This document shows positions 34,364-43,106 of a stretch of DNA of 64,000 nt, in pieces. Numbering within the stretch: the stretch's first letter is position 1; each line of letters begins with the position of its first letter. A model generated the notes under the pieces. The model saw nothing but the letters and a program-made list of their open reading frames with translations. It had not been told where the DNA came from and did no database searches. The translations under genes and the position numbers were made by a program. The DNA comes from Porphyromonas vaginalis (GTDB taxonomy: Bacteria; Bacteroidota; Bacteroidia; Bacteroidales; Porphyromonadaceae). The stretch lies in NCBI RefSeq assembly GCF_958301595.1, contig NZ_CATQJU010000001.1:1-64000 (forward strand), in the 5' to 3' direction.

Positions 34364-36157
34364 CTAAAGTTGTGAGTCAGGGATGAGGAGTACCTCGAGC
34401 TGAGCTGAGGGAACGAGGGGTTTGCAGACTTGATAGCAATGATCGACGATGCTCTGGTAGAGCGGGTGTGTGCCATCGGGGAAGATCTGCCATAGTTCGC
34501 GGGCTAGGGTCATCTCGCGGATCTGCTTCTTCTGCGCTTCACTCGCACCAGAGGCAGATGCGAGAGCAGTGATGAAAGCTTTGTCCATCACCACCTTCTT
34601 GCTATGTGTGTCCAGTTCGCCAGCTGCCAGCTTGACCGCCTTACCGATCATGATGCCGAGGGTGATCTGCGGGAAACCCAGTTCGTTGGCGAGGCTGAGC
34701 GTCTCCCCGATGAAGTTGCCATACTGAACGAAAGCATTGGCGGGAAGGTCAGGGAAGCGCCCCTTGAGGTACCGCTCGCTGCGTCCGCCAGAGTTAAGCA
34801 CGAGCTGCTTGCCGTAGACCGATTTGCTCACCTCCAGCTCACGACGTATCGACTCAACAAAAGCTTCACTCGAGTAGGGTCGCACGACGCCTGTGGTGCC
34901 GAGGATAGAAATGCCGTCTAGGATGCCGAGCCGTGGATTGAAGGTGCTGTGGGCGAGCCGTCGTCCCTCGGGCACGGAGATGGTTAGGTCGATGCCCACT
35001 TGTGAAAGGTCGACCAAGGCACCGAGTGCTTGGCGCATCATCTGACGCGGTACAGGGTTGACGGCAGGCTCTCCGACCTCTAGTCCGATGCCTGGGAGGG
35101 TAACACGACCTATCCCTTCGCCCTGTAGGAAGGCGACCCCACTATGAGCCTGCGTGAGTGATAGGTCAGCAACGATCTCTGCGCCGTCGGTTACGTCGGG
35201 ATCGCTACCGGCATCCTTGATAGCGACCGCTCGAGCGCCTTGCGCCGTAAGCTCCGTATGCTGGATCGGAAAAGGAACCCGTTCGCCCTGAGGAAGGGTT
35301 ACGGTCACCTCGCTATAAGACTCCTCGTTGAGCAGTGTGAGCAGGGCTGCCGTAGCAGCAGCTGTGGCGGTGGTGCCTGTCGTCAAGCCGATGCGCTGCG
35401 GAAAGAAGTTGTCTCCCAATAGTTTCTCGATGGAGCGGCGAAGACCTACGGGTCCCTCAACGGTGACGGTAGCGGGATAAGGGATCTGAGGCCTTCGGAT
35501 GACCAGCACGGTGATGCCGAGTGCGAGTGCCTCCTCCACTTTTGCCGCAAAGCCACTCGTGTCGCCACTCTCCTTGAGTAGGATCATGTCTGGTCGTAGC
35601 GTGGCGAAGAGCTCTCGGTCACACTGCTCCTTGTCATAGTAAACCACCCGCTCTGGCGGAAAGTCGCTCTGCCGTAATCGCTCCTCAGTCTCTGCGATGG
35701 GCATCACCCGCAGATAGGTCTCGTGCTGGGTCCAGTAGGCTCTCAGTCGCTCAATCGAGTTGACGCCCGTCAGAGCGAGCAGTCGCCGAGGTTGATGCTT
35801 GAGGAGATAGGTCAATGCAGCGTCAAAGGAGTCCAGCGACACGACCGAGGCGGGCAAAGCGGGGAAGGTGCGCTCGTAGCGTATCACGGGGAGCTGCAGG
35901 CGGGATACGCAGTCGGCAACGCTCTGATGAACGCCCATAGCGAAGGGGTGCGCCGCATCTACGATGAGGGCTATCGCTCGCTCTGTGCAGAAATGCGCCA
36001 TCTCCTCGCCATTCATTCCGCCCTCTAGACGGATCCCGTGGTGCATCGTGAGCTCTTGCGAAGCGCCTCGTGTGGAGTAGTAAAAGGGTTTGCCCGCTTC
36101 CTCACACACCTCGAGTGCTTTACGTCCTTCTGTGGTTCCTCCGATGATTAAGATCAT
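34364..36157 (-). CDS. CobK-CbiD fusion: precorrin-6A reductase / cobalt-precorrin-5B C1-methyltransferase
   Basis: 597 residues. The N-terminal CobK/CbiJ part (about 1-245) starts ILIIGGTTEGR and has IVDAAHPFA and RLLALTGVNS. It reduces (cobalt-)precorrin-6A to 6B with NAD(P)H. The C-terminal CbiD part (about 255-597) starts LTTGTTATAAATAA and carries KDAGSDPDVTDGAEI, LGILDGISILGTTGVVRPYS and FIGETL. It methylates C1 of cobalt-precorrin-5B. These are consecutive steps, with the order in the protein reversed relative to the pathway. The start overlaps the ATPase gene stop by 4 bases. Confidence 0.93.
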   Translation of the reverse strand: MILIIGGTTEGRKALEVCEEAGKPFYYSTRGASQELTMHHGIRLEGGMNGEEMAHFCTERAIALIVDAAHPFAMGVHQSVADCVSRLQLPVIRYERTFPALPASVVSLDSFDAALTYLLKHQPRRLLALTGVNSIERLRAYWTQHETYLRVMPIAETEERLRQSDFPPERVVYYDKEQCDRELFATLRPDMILLKESGDTSGFAAKVEEALALGITVLVIRRPQIPYPATVTVEGPVGLRRSIEKLLGDNFFPQRIGLTTGTTATAAATAALLTLLNEESYSEVTVTLPQGERVPFPIQHTELTAQGARAVAIKDAGSDPDVTDGAEIVADLSLTQAHSGVAFLQGEGIGRVTLPGIGLEVGEPAVNPVPRQMMRQALGALVDLSQVGIDLTISVPEGRRLAHSTFNPRLGILDGISILGTTGVVRPYSSEAFVESIRRELEVSKSVYGKQLVLNSGGRSERYLKGRFPDLPANAFVQYGNFIGETLSLANELGFPQITLGIMIGKAVKLAAGELDTHSKKVVMDKAFITALASASGASEAQKKQIREMTLARELWQIFPDGTHPLYQSIVDHCYQVCKPLVPSAQLEVLLIPDSQL

Positions 36158-36951
36158 ACCTTTGAGGTGTGGATGGAGAAGTGTAATGTGTCGGGGTCGA
36201 AGTCGATCCCTTTTGCCGCAAAGTAGCTCGGCAAGGTGCCGTCACTGGCGAGCGTCCTCGGCGGACCCATGTGTAGCACGTGATCATCATCGAGGAGCCA
36301 CACCTGATCAGCTATCTGGAGAGCCAGCTCTAGGTCGTGCGTGGAGAGGAAGATCGTCTTGTGCGTCTCACGAGACAAGCGAAGAAGGAGCTGTAGCATA
36401 TCAACCTTCGAGGGGAAGTCTAGGAAGGCGGTTGGCTCGTCTAGTAATATGATAGGTGTCTCCTGAGCCAGAGCCTTGGCAATCATCACCTTCTGACGCT
36501 CGCCGTCACTGAGTGAGTCGATCATCCGTTTGGTTAGAGGTTGGATGCCGACCAACTCTATCGCCTCGTTGACCGCCTGCCGGTTGCTCTCGTCCATCTG
36601 CCCCCAGAAGCCTGTGTAGAGGCTCCGCCCAATGGCGATCATCTCGTAGGCAGTCGTATTGCTCATGATGAGCCGCTCCGTTAGCACGACGCTGATACGA
36701 CGCGCCAGCTCTTTGGCACTGTATTGCTGTATCTCCTTACCCTCGACTAGGAGCGCCCCTCCGAGCTTCGGCTGGAAGGCGGCGATGGTCCTGAGCAGTG
36801 TCGACTTGCCCACACCATTTGACCCGATGAGGCAGGTGAGCTGTCCCGACCAGATGGTAGCGTTGAGCTGGCTCGCTACAACGCGCGTGCGCTTCATCTG
36901 GTGATACCCTATTGATAGGTCACAAAGCTCTATCGTTGCGTGGCTAGTCAT
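36154..36951 (-). CDS. ABC transporter ATPase, cobalamin/haem/Fe-siderophore type (BtuD/FecE-like)
   Basis: About 265 residues from ATG 36951, 4 bases after the permease stop. A longer frame from 36984 would overlap the permease. Walker A is IGSNGVGKSTLL (about 41-52), the signature is SLSDGERQKVMIAKAL, Walker B is PIILLDEPTAFLDF, and the H-loop is FLSTHDLE. It powers import by the BtuC-type permease next to it. The C-terminal extension (YFAAKGIDFDPDTLHFSI) is common in FecE-type ATPases. Given the surrounding genes, corrinoid uptake is the favoured substrate; haem or iron complexes are alternatives. Confidence 0.88.
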   Translation of the reverse strand: MTSHATIELCDLSIGYHQMKRTRVVASQLNATIWSGQLTCLIGSNGVGKSTLLRTIAAFQPKLGGALLVEGKEIQQYSAKELARRISVVLTERLIMSNTTAYEMIAIGRSLYTGFWGQMDESNRQAVNEAIELVGIQPLTKRMIDSLSDGERQKVMIAKALAQETPIILLDEPTAFLDFPSKVDMLQLLLRLSRETHKTIFLSTHDLELALQIADQVWLLDDDHVLHMGPPRTLASDGTLPSYFAAKGIDFDPDTLHFSIHTSKV

Positions 36952-36955
36952 ACGA

Positions 36956-37990
36956 TTATAGTTCCTCTCTACGTCGTTTGTCAAATAGTACCCAGATCAC
37001 AATCGGAGCACCGATGAGCGCCGTCACCGAGTTGATCGGTAGTGCCCCCTCCATGCCTGGCATGCGGGCGATTAGGTTACAGCAGAGTGCTAGGAGCGCC
37101 CCAACGAGCGTCACGGCGGGCATCAGCGTCAGATGATTGGAGGTGGCAAAGATGGTGCGACAGAGATGCGGCACCGCCAGTCCGATGAAGACGATGGGGC
37201 CGCAGTATGCGGTCACGATAGCGGTCAGCAGACAGGCCGAGAAGATGACCAGATGGCGCGCCCGTCCGTAGTTTAGCCCGAGGCTGCGGGCGTAGTTCTC
37301 CCCGAGGAGCATCAGGTTCAGCGCCTTGATCAGCAAGAAGGAGAGCGGTATCAGCACCAGCATGATGATGACAAAGGTGGTCACCTGGTCGCCACTCACC
37401 TTGGCAAAGCTTCCCAAGCCCCAGATGACATAGCTCCGCACATCCTCATCATTGCTAAAGAACTTCAGCACACCGATGATCGCATTCGCTATGTAGCCGA
37501 TCATCACACCCATGATCAGTAGCACCACATTGCCACGGACGCGCTGCGCCATCGTCATAATGATCGACATCACCAGCATCGCCCCGATGAGTGCTGCCAC
37601 CGAGACCGCCATCTCCCCCACGAAGCCCATTCGCACGAGGGCTCGCTGGCTAATGCTACCCGAGAGGAGGATAAAGGTCGCCACGCCTAGGCTAGCTCCC
37701 GAGCTAATACCCAACTCCGAAGGCCCCGCAAGTGGATTGCGAAAGACCGTCTGCATCTGCAGACCGCTGATCGAGAGGCCCGCACCCGCTACCAGTGCCG
37801 TAATCGTCTGCGGGTAGCGACTCTTCCAGATGATATTTCGCCAGATCTCATCGCCACTAGCATCTGCCCCAAAGAGTATGCGCACCACCTCATCAAAGGG
37901 GATAGCGATCGTCCCCAGCGACAGGTTGAGGACGAAGAACACTATAATAAGGAGTGCTATAAGTGTAAAGGCTATAACTGGACGTCGCAT
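36956..37990 (-). CDS. FecCD/BtuC-type permease
   Basis: 344 residues, mostly hydrophobic, with about ten transmembrane helices. FecCD-family landmarks are LAGAGLSISGLQMQTVFRNPLAGPSELGISSGAS, the GNVVLLIMGVMIG region and AYCGPIVFIGLAVPHL(C)R. Length is normal. It forms the membrane channel for the BtuF-like binding protein 15 bases upstream and the ATPase 4 bases downstream. Confidence 0.9.
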   Translation of the reverse strand: MRRPVIAFTLIALLIIVFFVLNLSLGTIAIPFDEVVRILFGADASGDEIWRNIIWKSRYPQTITALVAGAGLSISGLQMQTVFRNPLAGPSELGISSGASLGVATFILLSGSISQRALVRMGFVGEMAVSVAALIGAMLVMSIIMTMAQRVRGNVVLLIMGVMIGYIANAIIGVLKFFSNDEDVRSYVIWGLGSFAKVSGDQVTTFVIIMLVLIPLSFLLIKALNLMLLGENYARSLGLNYGRARHLVIFSACLLTAIVTAYCGPIVFIGLAVPHLCRTIFATSNHLTLMPAVTLVGALLALCCNLIARMPGMEGALPINSVTALIGAPIVIWVLFDKRRREEL

Positions 37991-38005
37991 AGCTTTTCCC
38001 CCTTA

Positions 38006-39163
38006 CTAGGTTAATATCGAGTAAAAGACCGGCTCATGGTCAGGCAGTAGCTGCGGGTGAAAGGCGTGGATCAAGTCCGCCAAGACCACCTCCGGCTCCA
38101 CGGGCGAAAGCTCATAGAAAGGCCTCTCCCGCAGATTGCAGTACAGTACCTGCTTATCCCGATAAGCTTTGAAGTCTCGGTAGCGTGCATCCGTCTTGCC
38201 CAGCACATCGTAAGAGAAAGCACCGTCGTAGCTATTCGCAATGCGCCAGTAGTCCGCATCGGCAGCCTGAGCATAGACCGTCTCGAAGTCTACATAGAAG
38301 CCACCCGACTCCTTATCGTCTGCCATAAAGTAGTCCGCACCTGCATCCTCAAAGAGGTGTGCCAAGTAGCTCGCACCACCTACCACATACCAGTTGCCGC
38401 CATGCAGTTCACCGCTAAGCACCTTCGGACGGGGCAAGTCATCGGTGATCAATGCTTGTAGCTCGTGGTAGCGCTGCTCTATCGTGGTGAAGATTGTCTC
38501 CGCACGCTCCTCCATACCCAGCAGGAGCGCCGTAAACTTAAGCCACTCAGCCTGCCCCAGTGGCGAAGTCTCCTTGTAGCCTAGGAAGGTAATCAGCGGT
38601 ATGTCTAGCTGCTTGATCACATCATAGCCACCCCGCTTGAAGGGGCTTACTAATATAATGTCTGGTTGCAGCGCCATGATCAGCTCGCTGTCGAAGTTAC
38701 CCTCGATGCCGATCCGCTTAGCTGCGCCCGAAGCCAGCCGTGACTGCATCTCCTCGTTGAAGAGGAAGCGCGTACTCGGCATACCCACGATCCGATCCAC
38801 CGCATCAAGCTTAATAAAGTTAGAGAGTTGTAGCGTCGTCATCACGATGACACGACGCACTGGCGTCTCTATTTTGGTGTAGCCCTCTGGCACCTCAGCA
38901 GCCAGCTCCTGCGCCTGCTCACGAGGCACCAAAGCGTAGCGATACACCTCGTTACTGTCATGCGTCGGGTCTGATATGGTGACCAGCGTCACCGCGCCCG
39001 CATGCTCTATCTGTAGCCCCTCGGCATAGCGTATCGTAGCAGTGCTATCGACCTCTGCGCCCCCCGTAGAGCCCTCGTCAGAGTGCCCCTTGCCACACGA
39101 GATCAGCAGCAGGGAGAGGACCCAGCAGCTCAGCAAATATCTCACACAGCGTAATCTATCCAT
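38006..39163 (-). CDS. Periplasmic binding lipoprotein, BtuF/FecB-like
   Basis: About 385 residues from ATG 39163. A lipoprotein signal follows (LLSCWVLSLLLISC). The TATCTTTG promoter box ends only three bases before the alternative ATG 39184, so the inner start is required for a translatable transcript. The class III binding-protein fold shows VDRIVGMPSTRF, LQPDIILVSPF and GYKETSPLGQAEW, with the typical lobes joined by a helix. It delivers ligand to the BtuC/BtuD-like genes downstream. A corrinoid ligand is inferred from operon membership with CobK-CbiD and CbiA. No riboswitch is seen in the short leader. Confidence 0.87.
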   Translation of the reverse strand: MDRLRCVRYLLSCWVLSLLLISCGKGHSDEGSTGGAEVDSTATIRYAEGLQIEHAGAVTLVTISDPTHDSNEVYRYALVPREQAQELAAEVPEGYTKIETPVRRVIVMTTLQLSNFIKLDAVDRIVGMPSTRFLFNEEMQSRLASGAAKRIGIEGNFDSELIMALQPDIILVSPFKRGGYDVIKQLDIPLITFLGYKETSPLGQAEWLKFTALLLGMEERAETIFTTIEQRYHELQALITDDLPRPKVLSGELHGGNWYVVGGASYLAHLFEDAGADYFMADDKESGGFYVDFETVYAQAADADYWRIANSYDGAFSYDVLGKTDARYRDFKAYRDKQVLYCNLRERPFYELSPVEPEVVLADLIHAFHPQLLPDHEPVFYSILT

Positions 39164-39186
39164 CTTGTTATCGATCTGTTGCACTG

Positions 39187-39194
39187 CAAAGATA
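39187..39194 (-). promoter_or_regulatory. Bacteroidetes-type -7 box for the btuF-like operon
   Basis: Minus strand TATCTTTG, 23 bases before ATG 39163. Its position decides the start of the binding protein. Confidence 0.6.
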
Positions 39195-39333
39195 CAGAAA
39201 CGATTCGTCTCGGCATCACACCTCAGAGAGAAAGAAACTGCTCAACCGTTCGTCCTAACGCTACAGCCCATTAGCAGCAATCACTCTACGACCATTTCTC
39301 GGGCATTGAGTTAAAAAAGGATTACCATCCGAC

Positions 39334-39360
39334 TTGCTATGAACTTTTTGCCTATATTTG
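39334..39360 (+). promoter_or_regulatory. Bacteroidetes-type promoter for the Big2 lipoprotein
   Basis: TTG at 39334-39336 and TATATTTG at 39353-39360, spacing 16, about 90 bases before ATG 39449. The leader contains no recognisable RNA motif. Confidence 0.5.
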
Positions 39361-39448
39361 CGGATACGTTGATACCAGTCGCACTTGACACCAGCATGTG
39401 CACTAGCCAGTAACACTCAAGACACTAATCAATAATACAATATCATCT

Positions 39449-41050
39449 ATGAGAAGACTTTCCGTCATCCTATCCAGCCTCTTACTACTCGTAGGGCTTG
39501 GATCTTGTCAGCGAGAGTGCTCTGAGGTAGTCCCCGAGGCTACCGACTTGACACTATCTCCCAAGACAGTCACACTGCAGGTCGGAGGCACCCAGCAGCT
39601 TACCGCTACCGTCCTGCCAGCAGACCAAACCTTTACCGTCACCTTTACCAGTGACAAGCCTGATGTAGCCACGGTCGATGCCAAGGGACTCATCACAGCG
39701 GTCGCTGAGGGCACAGCTCACATCACCGCTCAGGTAGGCAAACTCACACGGCAGTGCATCGTCACCGTCTCTAAGCAAGCTCCCGCAGTGAAGCTAGTGG
39801 TCGAGACCACCGCCCTATCTATCAAGAAGGGTGACAACGCTCAGATCAAGTATACAGTTACACCTACCGACACGCCCGTCACCTTCACAAGCGACAAGAC
39901 CGATATAGCTACTGTCGATGCGCAGGGACTCGTCACAGCAGTCGCTGCTGGTAGTGCGACCGTGACAGTCGCTGCTGCTGGTCAGCAGGCTCTAGTCGCT
40001 GTCACCGTCACCGAGGACAATGGCGGCGGTAATACGACTGTCGATAACGAGCTTCCGCTACTCAAATTTGTCATAGAGCAAGACTCTAAGGGTGTCCCAG
40101 TCGATGCGGAGGTCATCAAGCATGAGCAGGCCGTGGGGCGCACGATGAAGCCTATCAACATCGGCAAGGGTCCCGATGGCGGTGATCTTATTTTCCCAGG
40201 CTTTAGCAATCCCGCTCTGACCATTACGGCTGCCGTCTATAGTCTCAAAACTCAGGCTCGCGAAAATGTGATCATAGCCTTCAGCAAGGAGAGCCTTGCT
40301 GAGTGTCCTAGGACGCAAGCTATGCTTACTGACTATGGCTTTGAGAGTCTAAAGAAAGGCCAGCTCGCCAATGGCACCCCCTGCATGGTCGGCACTCTGA
40401 GTGATAACTCCAACATCCAAGTAACGATCTATGACAAGCCAAACAGAGACCTGCAGTCTACCCTTCTCATCGAGTTCCTTGAGAAGAGAGAGCTACCCAC
40501 AGCGCATCCTATCCTCCCGAAGGTCAAGGACTTCCCCGACTATGCTACATTCATAACAGGCGATGTGGCCAAGATCAAGGAGTATGAGAGCACTCTCGGC
40601 TTCCGCAACTTTGACACCCAAAAGTCCAATATGGATTATAAGAACCTATACTTCGAGACAAAGCAGGAGTCTATCCCAGAGTCAAACTTCCAGTTCGTAT
40701 ATTATGTCTCCACAAACGATAAGGGGATTAAGTTCATAAACGGCGTCGTAAACGTCATCAAGGGGCCAAAAGACCTAGCGGACCCCAAGCTCAAGGAGTG
40801 GTTTACGACGAACGGGTACAGCAAGGACTTTGAGTCACATGCCGACAAAGGCTTTGCCCGTGGTTGGGATGCCTCAGGCAAGATCGTCTGTCAGATCTTT
40901 ATCAGAGAGGGTATCACATTCCTCCAGATCTTTGAGAAGCAGAAGTCCACGTCAGCTAGCCAGATGCGTCGTCTAGCCTTCGAGCAGTACAAGGCGACAT
41001 TGGCTCATCCCAAGACAACTCAGTACTACAGGTCCCAGCGCAGTCGCTAA
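39449..41050 (+). CDS. Lipoprotein with two Big2 (Ig-like) domains and an unknown C-terminal domain
   Basis: 533 residues. A lipoprotein signal (LLLLVGLGSC) is followed by two Big2 domains (about 30-108 and 110-188), each ending in the VATVDA-KGL/QGL-ITAVA pattern. The 330-residue C-terminal part is a family I do not recognise. It is shared with the convergent gene at 41523-42923: both have LPLLxF...EVxxxEHAxGR, a DVTVF/QVTIY segment, a HPxxxxxKDFP block and LGFRxF. A surface location is likely. Function is unknown. Confidence 0.7.
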   Translation: MRRLSVILSSLLLLVGLGSCQRECSEVVPEATDLTLSPKTVTLQVGGTQQLTATVLPADQTFTVTFTSDKPDVATVDAKGLITAVAEGTAHITAQVGKLTRQCIVTVSKQAPAVKLVVETTALSIKKGDNAQIKYTVTPTDTPVTFTSDKTDIATVDAQGLVTAVAAGSATVTVAAAGQQALVAVTVTEDNGGGNTTVDNELPLLKFVIEQDSKGVPVDAEVIKHEQAVGRTMKPINIGKGPDGGDLIFPGFSNPALTITAAVYSLKTQARENVIIAFSKESLAECPRTQAMLTDYGFESLKKGQLANGTPCMVGTLSDNSNIQVTIYDKPNRDLQSTLLIEFLEKRELPTAHPILPKVKDFPDYATFITGDVAKIKEYESTLGFRNFDTQKSNMDYKNLYFETKQESIPESNFQFVYYVSTNDKGIKFINGVVNVIKGPKDLADPKLKEWFTTNGYSKDFESHADKGFARGWDASGKIVCQIFIREGITFLQIFEKQKSTSASQMRRLAFEQYKATLAHPKTTQYYRSQRSR

Positions 41051-41149
41051 GCTATGGCAGTATATGCCTCATAAGATGACATAGCTGCGATGTCGGGGCT
41101 CTTCGTCTGAGCGACCCCACCCGCAGACTAGACGTCTAACAAGCGTTGC

Positions 41150-41330
41150 AAATCTCCACTGAGGGAATTTCCTCGGTGGAGATTTTTTATGCTCCACATA
41201 GGCGCGAATTATTCTTCCGAAGTTTCATTTCATTCTTCCGAAGAGTTTTTCTACACCCACGTGGCTATTTCGAGATTCCTACGTGGGGAGTTGCGATTTT
41301 CTACATAGGAATCGAAAAGTTCCTTCCTTG
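41150..41330. repeat. CCACGTGG-rich intergenic element, partial/diverged copy
   Basis: Shortened relative of the elements at 12, 24 and 51 kb. It keeps a GGTGGAGATTTTTTATGCTC hairpin side, two 21-base units (TTCCGAAGTTTCATTTCATTC, about 41214-41245), CCCACGTGG and CCTACGTGG motifs. Neither inverted end is recognisable. It lies between two convergent genes and could act as a two-way transcription barrier. Confidence 0.7.
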
Positions 41331-41357
41331 GAACTAAAAAGTTCCAAGAGGGGAACT
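41318..41357. repeat. Two adjacent 18-bp palindromes
   Basis: AGTTCC-6 bases-GGAACT occurs twice, at 41318-41335 and 41340-41357, only 4 bases apart. The spacers differ. Another GGAAC follows near 41364. The dyads could bind a regulator or be part of the neighbouring repeat. No gene starts close by. Confidence 0.55.
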
Positions 41358-41445
41358 ATTATTGGAACTCGTATCTATACCAAATACAGGACGATACAGC
41401 CAGCTCCTCTGTGACGGGTCGTTTCCTCAGAGTACAGAAACAGCA

Positions 41446-41477
41446 CGAGGGTGCGTCAGCTCTCTGACACACCCTCG
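41446..41477 (-). terminator. Terminator-like hairpin after the minus-strand Big2 lipoprotein
   Basis: CGAGGGTGCGTCAG (41446-41459) pairs with 41464-41477 with one mismatch and a 4-base loop, 45 bases past the stop. Only a weak U-stretch (GTTTC) follows on the minus strand. Confidence 0.55.
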
Positions 41478-41522
41478 CGTGAGTCTGCCGTATCTCTATC
41501 AGCAGTCTACTCTGTTACGTCT

Positions 41523-42923
41523 CTATCGCTGAGTTTCTAGGACTGATTGGAAGGTCTGATAGAGTCCCTTCTGCTTGGTCAGTATGCGCTGATTCAAGAT
41601 CTTGCGGATATCCTGTGAGACAGACTCTCTGAAAGCCTTGCGAGCAGTAGCCGTCTTTAAAGCATGGGTAGCATCTACGATCTGCATCCAGCAGAAAGTC
41701 CCATCATAGTCTGTCGGCTGAGCATAGATGAAGCACTGATCGCCATTAGCATTAAAGGCCTCAACGCCCTTATGCTCTGCCACATATCCCTTGTAGTCGG
41801 TGAAGCCGTTGGCTGCAAGCCAGTTCTTGACCGCCTCGGAGCGGATCTCTAGCTCGTTGGGGATAGCAAAAACCTGACAGTTGATGTACTGTAGGTCGCC
41901 CTGCGAACTGGATTTGCGGATGTAGAAGACCCACTGTAGGTTGGTCTTAGCTATCTGCTCGGGAGTCGTGTCGTAGCTACGGTTGTCGTCAGAAGACTGC
42001 TCCCCGTTGAACTTACGGAATCCAAGCTTGTCCTCAAAGGCCTGCAGCGCATCATTGTCTGCCCCCTTGAAGAAGTCTAGCGTCGGGAAGTCCTTAGCCG
42101 TCTCGACGACCGGGTGCTCAGTCTTGAACTCTGGGTATCTCTTTTGGTTGATCTGGATGTACATCTTGGTACCTAGATCCTCGTTGACCTCATTGTACAT
42201 AAAGACTGTCACATCAGGATCGTCCTCCTTGTGGCTCTTGAGGATAATCTTCTCAGCTCCATCACCAGCGACCTCTTTTTCCTCTGTAAAGGGTACAAAG
42301 CCCAGCTTGTGAAACATCTCCTTCGTACGATCACACTGCTCCACCGTCTCCTTGCCATAGGCTAGGATGAAGTACTCCTTAGCAGACTGGATACCATAGA
42401 TGACGCCAGGGATCGTAGGTAGAGCCTTATTGACAAACCCTAGATAGTAGAGGCCCTCAGAGTAGCAGATGTTGCGTGCGACACGACCCAGAGCGTGCTC
42501 GTATTGCAAGACCTCCTCATCAATCAGATTGCGAGCCATATCGTATTTGGGATTAAATGCCAACATCGGTAGCTCCTGCTCTGTATTGATCTTTGCTTTT
42601 TCTACGGTAACGAGCACAGAGGCCTGCATACCTCCTCCGTGTACCGTTATCTTGGTCGTGCCCTCATGGATAGCTCGCACGAGTCCCTTTGCATTGACAG
42701 TGGCGATCTCGGGGTTATCGTTTGAGTAGACGAAGTCTACCTTGAGCTCTTTAGGCTCTTGTAGCACCTCTAGCTGGTAAGTCTGTCCCTCAGCCACAGT
42801 GATAGTCTCTGAGGCAAAGGAAAGCTTCGTGAGCTGCCCTCCTGAGACTGGGTCGTCGTCACAAGAGGTCAGGGCAAATAGGGCAATGCCTATTAGCAGG
42901 GATAGTAAAGTAGTACGTGACAT
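41523..42923 (-). CDS. Lipoprotein with one Big2 domain, paralogue of the gene at 39.4 kb
   Basis: 466 residues: lipoprotein signal (LIGIALFALTSC), one Big2 domain (about 30-108, with IATVNAKGLVRAIHEGTTKI), and the same unrecognised C-terminal region as the convergent gene at 39449-41050. Similarity is moderate and patchy, so this is an old duplication. The first Big2 domain of the neighbour is the extra part. The C-terminus contains several Tyr/Trp-rich strands and no catalytic motif. Function unknown. Confidence 0.7.
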   Translation of the reverse strand: MSRTTLLSLLIGIALFALTSCDDDPVSGGQLTKLSFASETITVAEGQTYQLEVLQEPKELKVDFVYSNDNPEIATVNAKGLVRAIHEGTTKITVHGGGMQASVLVTVEKAKINTEQELPMLAFNPKYDMARNLIDEEVLQYEHALGRVARNICYSEGLYYLGFVNKALPTIPGVIYGIQSAKEYFILAYGKETVEQCDRTKEMFHKLGFVPFTEEKEVAGDGAEKIILKSHKEDDPDVTVFMYNEVNEDLGTKMYIQINQKRYPEFKTEHPVVETAKDFPTLDFFKGADNDALQAFEDKLGFRKFNGEQSSDDNRSYDTTPEQIAKTNLQWVFYIRKSSSQGDLQYINCQVFAIPNELEIRSEAVKNWLAANGFTDYKGYVAEHKGVEAFNANGDQCFIYAQPTDYDGTFCWMQIVDATHALKTATARKAFRESVSQDIRKILNQRILTKQKGLYQTFQSVLETQR

Positions 42924-43062
42924 AGAAACTATTGTATTAAAGGTTGATGTAAATATTCAGACCATCGTAAATACTTGCGCACTGCTAAGGTAGCAAGAAT
43001 AATCGAAAAGTAGTTTATCTGACAGAAATCTGATGAAAGAGCAGTAGACGGCAATGATTTTG

Positions 43063-43070
43063 TATCTTTG
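43063..43070 (+). promoter_or_regulatory. Bacteroidetes-type -7 box for nadE
   Basis: TATCTTTG located 36 bases before the nadE ATG. No clear -33 element. Confidence 0.5.
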
Positions 43071-43106
43071 TGGCGTAATGATTTATAAGAGACTATAGTC
43101 GAAGCT

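Noticed and set aside
39195-39448. Second cobalamin riboswitch before the btuF-like operon
   Set aside because: No B12-box (GCCACTG with its partner segments) on either strand; only promoter boxes are seen.
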